64,000 nucleotides of DNA, taken from NCBI GenBank assembly GCA_019828595.1, contig JAHQRK010000007.1, forward strand, positions 2,294,001-2,358,000, in the 5' to 3' direction. The stretch is from Aphanomyces cochlioides. Taxonomy: Eukaryota; Oomycota; Saprolegniomycetes; Saprolegniales; Verrucalvaceae. The position numbers and the translations under genes were made by a program. Positions 1 to 9,600 of the stretch are shown here, in pieces. The notes beneath the pieces are model-generated. The model ran no database searches. It worked only from the letters and a program-made list of their open reading frames with translations, and had not been told where the DNA came from. Numbering within the stretch: the stretch's first letter is position 1; each line of letters begins with the position of its first letter.

Positions 1-60
1 GTGCGATTCGATTGAGCACCAACCCAAAATTTGTATCAAATCGATAATACTTCCTGTATT
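1..60. repeat. Dispersed AT-rich repeat fragment at window start
   Basis: The first ~50 bases (GATTCGATTGA..., then AAATT.GT.TCAAATC.A.AAT) share an interrupted pattern with 12905-12955, where the order and spacing of the matching blocks are the same. Both lie near DNA resembling the ends of the 2.1-4.6 kb transposon, so this is probably the edge of a related element cut by the window border. No coding potential is seen in 1-230. Confidence 0.35.
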
Positions 61-475
61 CCACTTTACCGCCGATTTCAACTTTTTCCACTTTACCACC
101 GACAGTTCACAATAATTGGCCAAAAAATGAAATACGTGCATGTTATTGACCAAAAACTTGACAGTCATCCAGCCTGAAATGGATGACACAAACCCACTGA
201 CGCCTTTGCTCTAGGGGCCGTAGTTTTTTAGGGCCTGTTTGATGAAAATATCAACTCCGATATTTCTGAGAAATTTGGTCGAAACATATGGAAAATGGCA
301 AAAATTTGGGGATTTTGGAGATTTCATCAAACACGAATATAATCAAAATGGGGCACTGATACAATGACCCAAAACCATTGTCCCATAAAATATCTGAAAT
401 AAAATTTCTACCTAGTCACCAGGAGTCGAGAGAGCCAGTGCGTGTTTCACATCATCGAGTTTTGGAAGGAAAAGC

Positions 476-697
476 ATGGATGAAGACGAAGTCATAATTG
501 GCGTCGTGATGAGCCTGGCCAGCAATGCCATAGCATTGTATGCGAACGACAGTGACACAGATGAAGAAGAGTCTCGCGAGCAACGTTTCATCCGGCCACT
601 TTATGCATTCATTGACTTTCTCGAACTACAAAATCAGCTTCCACATGGTGGCAGTCGTCTCACTTTGACAACTTCCGACTACCAAAGGCTGGTGTAG
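476..697 (+). pseudogene. Short acidic ORF, possible N-terminal stub of Harbinger nuclease
   Basis: A 73-residue ORF starts MDEDEVIIG, continues with an acidic stretch (NDSDTDEEESREQ) and then stops. Its position inside a TTA-flanked PIF/Harbinger-like element, divergent from the Myb-like ORF, is where the nuclease gene of such two-gene elements would be expected. The catalytic DDE region is absent. I infer a truncated nuclease N-terminus; the sequence itself shows only a short open frame without a recognised domain. Confidence 0.4.
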
Positions 698-781
698 ACT
701 TGCTTGTAAGGTTATGCTCGCTCCATATACCCCCACGCATGGATCCTAGAGTTGTAGTTCTGGTCACTTTGCAATACCTAG

Positions 782-1204
782 CTACTGGGTCGACTGTGAG
801 GCTCTGGTGTCTCCAACAATTCTCTGTACTATGTCGTAATAGTGAAAATCGGTGTAACGAAAGCGCGAAAGCTTGCTTTTCTTGTTTTTTTTGTCAAGTT
901 CGTCCCATTGCTCGCTTGTCATACCAACTCTACCTCCTCCAGAGTGTTGAGTAGTAAGCCAATGGAAATCACTATAGTCTTCTTTCATTCTTCGCCACCG
1001 TGTCTTGAGTTGCTCGGTACTGGTGATATTGCCGACCTTGTTCATTCTTGTGAGAATACTGTTCCACCCACATGCTTTGAGCAACTTGCCGCCAGAAGCA
1101 ACCATGTGAGGTAGAGACGCAACTTGCTCATAATGTTGAAGAAACTCCATGTCGATTGACCTCGACCACTTAGCAGAGCATGAAGACGATGACTCCATGA
1201 CCAC
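782..1204 (-). CDS. Myb/SANT-like DNA-binding protein of the Harbinger element
   Basis: The 140-residue ORF has the spacing of a Myb/SANT-like (Myb_DNA-bind_3 type) domain: WSRSIDMEFLQHYEQV near residue 13, an internal GWNSI, then a TRWRRMKEDYSDFHWL block near residues 69-84 and a GMTSEQWDELDKK segment near 94-106. Such proteins are the second, DNA-binding partner encoded by PIF/Harbinger elements, where they escort the nuclease to the transposon ends. Here the ORF is intact although the nuclease is missing, so it may still be expressed, but nothing in the window shows that. The start is the first in-frame ATG and an upstream exon cannot be excluded. Confidence 0.6.
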   Translation of the reverse strand: MVMESSSSCSAKWSRSIDMEFLQHYEQVASLPHMVASGGKLLKACGWNSILTRMNKVGNITSTEQLKTRWRRMKEDYSDFHWLTTQHSGGGRVGMTSEQWDELDKKNKKSKLSRFRYTDFHYYDIVQRIVGDTRASQSTQ

Positions 1205-1590
1205 TCAGTGCCTCCAATTGACTGAACGTCGCCAAACTTGTTGACATTTAGTATTGCAAAACATTATACTCATCGGTTTTAGCAAGCTATCACTGTATGA
1301 AGGTAATGTTCTTGAGAATCAAAACGTGTTCGATGAAAATATCTGAGTTTTCGATGTCATCGTCGGCAAATGCCCCAAAACTCCAATTTTTCGAATCCTA
1401 GATATGAAAATTTCAGACATTGGCATCAAACAGGGCCTTACTGAAATTTACTTCTTCGATGTATTTATTTTGCATTTTTAAGACTGGGTGATTTCTATGA
1501 AGTCATTTTTTGGTGTCAATCGTTGTTCTCCCTCTTTACAGCTAAAATACACGCTCTCTAGATCTTGATTTTCTTTCCAACGTGATATTA

Positions 1591-1932
1591 GAGAGTTTTC
1601 GGAAGCGTTTTTCAGTTCAGATTGAAGCTATTTCCTCTGTAAAATAATATTTCCTGTATAAAATTGTTTAGTTTGCCCCAAATACACGTTGGTACACACA
1701 CATGGGTGATCTGAATCTTGTATACATTTTCGAGATATAACGTCTGGATCTGAAACCAGATTTTAAATTTCATGTAGGATAATTGCCTTCTGATTGGTTA
1801 TTGACAAAAGCCCGTTTTCAATCTGAAATCGAATCTAAAAACCTTCCGAAATACTAGTACACGTTTGGCCCGTATCAAATTTTAGATCGGATCTGAATCT
1901 GAATCTAAAATGTTGTGTTTCCGAAAACTCTC
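1591..1932. mobile_element. 342-bp MITE with perfect 14-bp TIRs and TA target duplication
   Basis: GAGAGTTTTCGGAA at 1591-1604 is matched perfectly by its reverse complement at 1919-1932, and both ends are flanked by TA (1589-1590 and 1933-1934), the target duplication of Tc1/mariner-type elements. The interior is AT-rich, contains repeated variants of (A)ATCTGAAT(C), and has no credible ORF. The termini differ from those of the neighbouring 2.1-4.6 kb element, so this is a separate family. Confidence 0.75.
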
Positions 1933-2264
1933 TATTGATTGATTTTTTTAAGTGCAACGTCGGCGCTAAAGTGGAACAGAGGAAGTAGATGTTTCTGATG
2001 CAAAAAACCTGTGAAATATAGTTTTGAGAAATCAACAAATTGCGATATCCTGATATGAATGAATAAGGCGATATTTTGGCGAGCACTGTACTCCATGTAC
2101 TAGTATTGTGAGTTCGATTCAAAATTTCCAAGATCGATTGGTTGAATCGATCCTGGCGAATCGCACTAGAATCGATCTCACTGCAAAATCTAATATTTAT
2201 CAAGTGGAGACGAGTCTTTTTGTGTTTCTCATTCACGCATTGAAGGTCCCAGGAAGCAAGCAAC

Positions 2265-3359
2265 ATGACGCCAACCCCCGCAACGACACACACCATCTCC
2301 CAGTCTCCATCAAGAAGTGATTGTCAAGATGCATCGAGCGGTGTGTATTCAACACCATCATGGACTCCCGGAAGTCAAAGCCAGACACGATGCTCTCCGT
2401 ACCCTCAGCGCCACCGCACACCGACGCAAAGCCACACACCACCGACACGCCCTTCTCGACGAAACAACCGAGCCGAGCAAAGAGACAGTCAGCGATATCA
2501 GCTGTTGGTTAAACCACTTCTCAAAGCAACCGTCGGGCAGCGCGACACTTCAGGGATAACGCTAGATGCCCGTGTCGTGAGTGGATCCTGCTTCAACGAT
2601 ATATTGCAAAAGCTCTGGGACGAGTTTAAAAGCAACGTTAAAGGTAGAGCAGTGAAAAGTGATGACGGTTGGGCTGTCGAAGCAGCGGACATTGCAAACT
2701 GGGAACGACTTATGCCATTTAAGATCAACAAGAAGGTGGTGGATTGCTCCAAGACGGAACAAGAATGGAGCCAATGGCTGGTGAAGATGAAGGACAAGTA
2801 TGTGACTCTTGTCATATATGAGTATGGATGTATGATTGGACGGCAACAAGAATTGGACGAGTTTACAACAGCCTGCATTCGGCCATTGTTGACAGATCGA
2901 TCAGGAGCCACGGCGGAGACGACTTTGCGTGACATAGTGTCAAGCCTTCAAACGCAATGGAGTGCCACGTTCCAGGCTGAACAAGTTGTTTGGCGTATGT
3001 GGGCGAACCATATTTCCCGAAATTTGAACCGATCGACATGGGATGCCGCAATAACAAGTCACCCACCCCCTCATATTGCTCAGCTGTTTCAACCTGTTGA
3101 TTCTCGCTTGTCCAACCACTTGTCAAATTTAAGACGATCTGCCAACATGGCTCTCAATTGTGTTGAAGCATCTATTGCTGACATCCAACAACTGCGGCAG
3201 CACATTGATATTTTTGAGAGCAACCTCAACACAAGAAAATCAATTGTCGAAGCTTTTATCCGAGACATCCCACCTCCACCATCACATTCTGTAATTGATC
3301 CATTGACTCAAATGGAGAATGCAGAGGACAATGAGCACGAGGAGATTCCATTTAATTAG
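2265..3359 (+). CDS. Unrecognised 364-aa protein carried by the mariner-like element
   Basis: An intact 364-codon ORF starts at the ATG at 2265. The first ~75 residues are rich in Pro, Ser, Thr and Arg and look disordered. The rest is a folded-looking domain with Trp-rich helices (for example WDEFKSNVKGRAVKSDDGW near residues 118-136 and EQEWSQWLVKMKDKYVTLVI near 165-184). The end is acidic (MENAEDNEHEEIPFN). I recognise no family. It lies wholly inside the TIRs and is convergent with the decayed transposase, so it is probably an element-encoded accessory protein or a captured host gene. It is intact while the transposase is not, which may mean recent selection or chance. Confidence 0.55.
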   Translation: MTPTPATTHTISQSPSRSDCQDASSGVYSTPSWTPGSQSQTRCSPYPQRHRTPTQSHTPPTRPSRRNNRAEQRDSQRYQLLVKPLLKATVGQRDTSGITLDARVVSGSCFNDILQKLWDEFKSNVKGRAVKSDDGWAVEAADIANWERLMPFKINKKVVDCSKTEQEWSQWLVKMKDKYVTLVIYEYGCMIGRQQELDEFTTACIRPLLTDRSGATAETTLRDIVSSLQTQWSATFQAEQVVWRMWANHISRNLNRSTWDAAITSHPPPHIAQLFQPVDSRLSNHLSNLRRSANMALNCVEASIADIQQLRQHIDIFESNLNTRKSIVEAFIRDIPPPPSHSVIDPLTQMENAEDNEHEEIPFN

Positions 3360-3380
3360 ATTATAGGCTACCAGACCAAT

Positions 3381-4474
3381 TCATTCAGTACTATCTAGCT
3401 CAACAAACTCGAGTTCATCGCATTGAATTGTACCATTGTTTTGCTTTCGTCGATTCTGTCTTGATAGCGGACCTACGGGATTGAAATAGCCTTGTTGCAT
3501 CCACCCACAACGACGAAACACGCGACGCATATCGAAGTGATTGAAACGACGAAATGTCTGAACAACAAATGGCAATAAGTCGGCCCCGCTTGTTTCCACA
3601 TAATGACGTTGAAAGGCCTTTTTCATATAGCCGAACAAAAACTCGATTGGTTGAAAAATGGGCAGTACGCGGGCAAAAAGATAGGAACAATGCCAACACT
3701 TCGAAGATAGTGGACAATGTCGGGATGCTTATGAATAGTTGCACCGTCCATGATCCAAACAGAATATCGACCAGGATATTGTTGTATGGGAGCTTTTCGT
3801 GAGTACACAAAATCTTGACAGCACCTTGTGAACTCAAGACGATCGAGTGTTCCTTCGGTATTGAAATAGTCGATAATTCCACCAACACCAATGAATGACA
3901 GACAATATGGAAACTCGTGGCTTTCTTTCAAAGTCGCCTCTCACTGCCACCGTCTTTCCTCGAATAGCATATCCTCGTTTTCGAATCATTCCGCGATTAT
4001 CAAAAGAAACTTCGTCCAGAAAAACAATGTTTTGATGTGACCATTCGATATGGCCGAGCTCGTCCATAATCGACAAATATCACGCTCTTTTATGTGCATG
4101 GCTCGACGCTCTAGCACTTTCCATGTCAAACCCGAGTCATGCACAATCTGCCAAACTGTGGTCTTAGAGATCGCAATATTGTGAGCATTCTGGAACGCTT
4201 TCTGGGCTTCATCGAGATACGCCAGAGGATGTTCTTGGTAGTAGTCAAAGATTCATGTGCGCTGGCTTTGCGTGAATTTCTTTGCGGAGTTCGAGCTCAC
4301 TCGGCGGTAGGCCCCATCTTGCTCGTACATGCGAATCCAATTGCTGATGGTGCGCTCAGCTTTATTGTACACGTGTGCTAGCACTCTCCGCGAGTAACCA
4401 AGATGATAGTACCCATACAAGCAATGATAAACGGTGTTTGGGTGATCATGTTGTCGTGTGGCTGCTGCTTCCAT
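3381..4474 (-). pseudogene. IS630/Tc1-like DDE transposase, frameshifted
   Basis: Reading the minus strand across several frames gives a recognisable transposase. It has an N-terminal helix-turn-helix (RTISNWIRMYEQDGA, ~4350), a second helix block WQIVHDSGLTWKVLERRA (~4130), the first catalytic aspartate in FLDEVSFDNRG (~4030), the second in WIMDGATIHKH (~3750), and the third acidic residue in a PIEFLFGYMKK block (~3640). The frame changes near 4255, 4080, 3900 and 3640, so no single product is made. It is the remnant of the enzyme that would have mobilised the enclosing TA-flanked element. Confidence 0.75.
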
Positions 4475-4850
4475 TGTCCCTGGGATACGAAACTCTCAGA
4501 TATTGGACGAATAATTTTAATTTTAGCCAATTGTAATCAATGATCGATTCTATACTGATTTCTTGAATCGACCTGTCTGAGCAAATTTGCACCGAATTCA
4601 CAATATTTTATTGTAATAGTTTATCATGACCAACGTGGCAAAATGTCATTCTACGCAATATAGAGACAATAGCAAGTGCGAAGTACACAACGTAACGTTA
4701 TTGCATCAGCATGATTTTGTCTTTCATCTGGAGAATTATTCAAAATGTTCTCCACTTAACGGGATTCTGACGAGCCGCTAGAGAGTCTACGTGGCTGCCA
4801 GTCGAATCAACAAGGGGGCAGGAATATGATAGCCGTAATATGATGAAATT

Positions 4851-6092
4851 TCAAAGGAATTGTCGAATGGATTGCTCCATGCCTTGCAACGTCTTCGTCG
4901 CCGACGTCAGTAGTTCCTGGAGCATCGAATCTGAATCAAACGACAGTCTTGATGGCATTGTTGGTGGTGTGAAGCGACCAAAGTACTTCAAGCATGTCAT
5001 ACCATGAACATTTTGCTCAATTACAAGCCTATACGACAAACGGCAATACGAAGTCTTGAAGTTGTGACATACCAAGCGGATTCATTCGCAATGCATGGCG
5101 CAACGATGGGCATTCTGTCATCTTGAAAAACTGATCTACGATGCGACGGTCGTCAAGACGAGTGGGGAGGACAAGTACCGAAAAATAATGACTTCGCGAT
5201 TCGGCTGCTTGAATCGCTCAATTACATCTCGACATTCAATCGCCATATCCATGAACGTACTGGTCTCACTTGTATAGATTAAAAGCTCACTAAACATTTC
5301 CAAGATCTACACGAGAAGACAAGCTCCATGAGATCGCTGACGGGTAGAACAACTTACTCTGATCGGTCGTGTTGCGTCTGGAATAGCCCCTGTGATAACA
5401 TCCCATGTCGTCTGAGCAACGACTCGAAAGTCAATTGTTGAATATTCACACACAACTGCTTCGACCCCGATCAAATCGCCGGGCCATGTCTTGGGTTCGA
5501 TTCGACTGAACGATTCCGAGCAGTCGATGAGGTTACTAGCGACGAGCGCGCTCGTGAGCCGTTGGTACTGGTGCTTTGAAATATCTTTGGCAGCTTCGGC
5601 TCGGTTCTCCAGTGGCAAGTAGAGCGAATAGTTTGTTGGTTCTTGAGTGGAAGGAGGACCAGAGTTGGGCTGATTTGCCAACGCAGCTTGCAGCGCTTGG
5701 CTGTAGGCAATTTGAGCATGTAGTCGGGTCCGGTAGAACTCGTTCAGTTCAAGCGCTTGCTCCTTCTCGGCTCGCATCTGCATGGCCAGATGTTGCCACG
5801 GCGATGCATTGGCAAGTTTCAATGCGCGCCTTGCTTTCATGGAGGTTAATTGCTTCTGTAGATTTGATGCAGTGACACGCAGCTCATCGAGCTCTTCGCG
5901 TAGCCGCTGTCGCGACAAATTGATCTGCTTTGGTCGTGTGGATGGCGAGCTCGACATGGCTTGTCGTGGTGACCGAGAGGATTCACCGGATTCCTCGTCG
6001 ATGTGGCTCTCTCTCACGATGACGCTACGCTTGGCAAGCAAGCGCTTTCTGCGTGGAACTCGCGGCTGCATGGGGGTCAACTTGGGTTTCAA
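4851..6092 (-). CDS. M96 mating-specific / bZIP-like oomycete protein (copy A)
   Basis: Four exons: 6092-5358, 5306-5179, 5135-5073 and 5028-4851, with introns of 51, 43 and 44 nt, all GT-AG, giving a predicted 367-aa protein. The N-terminus is basic (RVPRRKRLLAKR). A coiled-coil/basic region (QRLREELDELRVTASNLQKQ) follows, then the block SPWQHLAMQMRAEKEQALE that is typical of the oomycete M96-like family, then a C-terminal START-like fold ending in FTPPTMPSRLSF and a helical tail. Exons 2 and 3 are 128 and 63 nt, exactly as in the paralogue at 11410-12688. A reading without splicing shows stops; the spliced model restores conserved motifs such as IANESAW, so I regard the gene as intact. The exact function of the family is not established; transcription-factor-like is inference. 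Confidence 0.72.
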
Positions 6093-6649
6093 CTTGGCGT
6101 GTCAACAACGTTGGTTTGACAAACGCAATCACCCAAAAGTCCGGATAAATCATCCGGATAGTGTATATTCGACCGGCGGAACGGTTTCATCGGTCAGTTA
6201 CAGCCGTGTTGTCAGCAGGATGGACTGGACTTGCCTTTCTCTTGAGGAGATCTGCATGCGATAGATTCCACGATGCCAAGCCTGCTATGTCGATCGCGAT
6301 TTCAAATATGGTCGTTCGAGTCGTCTGCGCGAGGTCAGCGAGACGACCTTGCCAAGTTTGCACCTCGTTGGGATTGTGCCGCTACTTTTGACAAACGAGA
6401 ACGTGGTAAAGACCACCAAAGCTATGTCCATAGTCTCACGTGGATTGTGCTGGGGACGCAGTAACAAGTGTGTGTTGCAAGACGAAGAATCAAGTCTTTG
6501 CGTGGTGCACCACACGATGATTGTACACTCATCAAGCGGCGAATGGTTTATGGCAGTCGTCAACATGGCCAACTCGTGTGGTGCATGGAAAGTTGAAGCC
6601 GTCGAAGTTTGCACAAAGATTTATAAATGGGTGCGCGAAAGATGCAGGA
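6093..6649. other. Intergenic, no gene seen
   Basis: This lies between the start of the M96-like copy A and the 3' end of the first ABCC gene. Only short overlapping frames without recognisable motifs are present. It should contain the promoter of copy A and the 3' UTR of the ABC gene. Confidence 0.5.
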
Positions 6650-9600
6650 TTACGGAGTCGTTGGATTTGTCAGCTTGTCCATGTATCCGCCTTCGGACAC
6701 GAGCTCAAAGAAGATGCCGCTGCCTTGACTCACCAACACATTCGGCTTATCGCATTGCACGAGCTCGCCATGGTCAAACACCATGATACGATCATTGTCC
6801 AACACGGTGTCCAAACGATGCGCGATGGTCAACACGGTTGACGATGCAAATTCATCCCGAATGACAGCTTGGAGCAACTGGTCCGTCGCGTGGTCAATCG
6901 CCGCCGTCGCTTCATCCAACACGACGATCTTCGCTTGACGCAACAACGCTCGAGCCATGCACAGCATCTGACGCTCGCCCACACTAAAGTTCTCGCCATT
7001 CTCTTCCACAGGCCCGAGCAACTTTTCTTCCACCGTCGACAAGCGATCCATCAACTTGACTTTACGGAGCGCCGACCACAACTGATCGTCACTGTACTCG
7101 TCGAATGGATCCAAGTAGTTGCGCAGTGTGCCTTTGAACAGGACTGGGCTTTGAGGAATGATCGCGAGACTGTTTCGAAGCGTCTTGAGCCCGATGGTCG
7201 CCGTGTCGATGCCGTCGATGCGAATCCTTCCCGACGCCACTTCGTTGATGCGGAAGAGAGCCATCATGAGACTGGACTTGCCAGCACCCGTGCGACCGAC
7301 GATGCCAATCTTTTCCCCGCCTTGGAAGACAAACGAGACATTCTTGAGGACGAGTGGGTCGTTGGGTTTGTATCGGAAGCTGACATTGTCAAAGACAACA
7401 CGACCCACCGTAGGCCATTGCTGCTGCGGCGAGCCGTCGCGGTGGCCTTCATGCTCGACATTGATGTATTCCAGGATGCGCTCGGGTGAAATCATGGACG
7501 TCTCAAGGCGAGACCAAATATTGACCAAGTATGCCAAGTTGGATGGAATCGTGAGGCCATACGTGATGAGCAATCCAACGAGGCCGGGACTCAGTGAGTT
7601 GTGGAGAACGACCACAGCAAGGAGCAGCACAGCCACAATCGAGTCACTCAACAGCTCAATGCGGAGACTAAACCACTGGTTGATGCTTGAGTTGGCAAAG
7701 CGAGTTGCACAAAACACTTCGAGTTCTTGGTCGTGGAAGCGTTGAAAGCGACGACGTTGTTTGTCACCAAACGCTCGAATAGTCGTCGAGCCATCAATGC
7801 CTTCACTGACCAAGCTGATGAGTGGCGACCGCGTCGTCTTCTGGATGCGGTTGACTTGACGAAGGGGCTCTAAAAAGTAGGCGCCGATACGAATGTAGAT
7901 ATACATAAGCGGGAGGATGAAAATGCCAAGCCATTGCGTCAAGACAAGCGTCGTGCCAATTGTCAAGAGTGCACTCGAGGCTTCAAACAACATGTTCATC
8001 ACGCCAAACGGAATATTCAAGTCGCACGAGGTAATATCATCGCCAAATCGGTTCAAGAGGCGGCCGATTGGATTCGTGTCGAAGAAGCGCATGGGGGCTT
8101 CCAGGAGACTCGCCAGCATGGCCGAGAAGAGCTTGTTGGCGCCGCGGACACTGAAGATGAAGACACAAGCACAACCAATGGCTGTGAAAACGCAACAACC
8201 CAGAGCCAACGAGCCATAGACTGACATGTTGTAGTTGACGGAGGCGACAAACACGGCGGGGTCCATGTGGTTGGTGCCATTGCTCCACTTTGTCAGCCAG
8301 AGGTCGCTCGTGATCTTGAATGCTTGCGTGCCGACCGTCATGAGCAGCAACGCCGTGATAGCTGGCCAACCACCAATGCACTCCAAGTACTTGAACACAA
8401 CTTGTTTTGAGACGCGACCTTCAGCACGCTCCTCTTCTTCCACGAGGCGACCATGAGGCGCGTTTGCATCTTTTCCTCGAGGAGTAAACAACATTTCCGC
8501 GGGTTTGAAATTGTACGGAGTCGTGGCTGACGGTGTCAGAAGCAAGTCATGCTCACGAACGACGACGGGAGGAGCTTCAGTGTAGCTTGCTTCCCAGTAA
8601 GGAAGACGTTGTCCAAGTGGCGACACCAGTGGCAAACCTTCAGGGCTCTTATCTTCAGCAACAGGACTCAGCGTCGTTGGTGATCGAGTCGACTCGGTGA
8701 TTTGACCATCTTGGATCAAATACGCCTTCGTCACATCAGGCGACGCAATGATCTCGGGGTTGTGCGTCACGAGAATCACCGTCTTGTGCTTCAGCAAACC
8801 CTGAAAACACTTGCGGAAGATCTCGCTCGACACGATCGCATCCACGGCCGACAACGGAGAGTCCAAGATGAACACGTCGGCATCGCTGTAGCATGCGCGA
8901 GCCAAACTCACGCGGGCCTTCTGACCACCCGACAGATTCAATCCCTTGGCTCCAATTTCCGTCCGGTCGCCGGCGGGAAACGACGCAATGTCTTTGGCCA
9001 GCGCACATGCGTCGATGACTTTTTGGTACTTGGTGCGGTCGTACGGTTTGCCAAAGAGAATGTTTTCACGGATGGTCGTGTTTTGAATCCACGGCTGCTG
9101 GCTAAAGTAGGCGACTTGACCTCCCACGAAGACGGAGCCGTTGGTTTTGACCATTTCACCGAGGAGGATCGAGCAGAGGGACGACTTGCCTTGACCGACC
9201 GCGCCATGGATGACGACGAGCTCGCCTTGGTGAACTTTCAAGTTGACATTACGCAGCAAGATGTTGTCGGCGTCCCAACCAAAGGAACCATCTTCGATCG
9301 CGACGACAACTTTGTCGTTGCCATAACTTGGAGTGAAGGAGGCATCGGCAGGGGTTTGCACGTTTGTCGGATCAAACTCGTCCATGACGAGGACTTCGTT
9401 GATGCGCTTGGCGGAAATCAACGACTGCACGAGGCTCATGATGGAAAATGGCAAATTGGCCATTGCGTCTTGGAGTGACTTGAAGAGCGCGATCGTGGCA
9501 AAAACCACCGTGACGGTCAAAACTTGGTGCATGACAAGCGTAAATGTTGCAAAGACGGCAAGAGCGACAAGCACAGGCGCACTGCTCATCAGTGTCATGA

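Larger units (their letters stand above)
231..1437. mobile_element. PIF/Harbinger-like transposon, non-autonomous derivative
   Basis: The element is bounded by terminal inverted repeats GGGCCTGTTTGATG (231-244) and, on the other strand, GGCCCTGTTTGATG (ending at 1437), with one mismatch. It is flanked on both sides by the trinucleotide TTA (228-230 and 1438-1440), the target duplication typical of PIF/Harbinger elements. Each end is really a ~105 bp subterminal block that starts with the TIR and closes with CATC(A/G)AACACG in the opposite sense, so each terminus could fold on itself. Inside are a Myb/SANT-like ORF on the minus strand and a short acidic ORF on the plus strand. No DDE nuclease domain is present, so the element looks internally deleted and dependent on a helper. 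Confidence 0.75.
2106..4603. mobile_element. Tc1/mariner/IS630-type transposon with two convergent ORFs
   Basis: The left end TTGTGAGTTCGATTC (2106-2120) and the right end, read inward, TTGTGAATTCGGTGC (4603-4589) form imperfect terminal inverted repeats (12 of 15 identical), each flanked by TA at 2104-2105 and 4604-4605. Between them lie an unrecognised 364-residue ORF on the plus strand (2265-3359) and, tail to tail with 21 bp between, a broken IS630/Tc1-like transposase on the minus strand (3381-4474). The TA duplication and DDE-type transposase agree on the superfamily. Partial copies of the left end seem to occur near 12881-12912. Confidence 0.7.

Noticed and set aside
5182..5300. In-frame stop codons suggesting M96-like copy A is a pseudogene
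   Set aside because: Consistent GT-AG introns of 43-51 nt, matched in position and phase by copy B, remove the stops and restore conserved residues.
6650..6680. Programmed or alternative C-terminus of ABCC copies
   Set aside because: C1, C2 and C3 end with different short tails right after GGYMDK; this marks the edge of the shared block, not a regulatory feature.
8702..9478. 258-codon antisense frame in the ABCC gene, repeated in C2 and C3
   Set aside because: Its apparent conservation is explained by the recent identity of the NBD1 segments; it mirrors the sense codons and has no recognisable fold.
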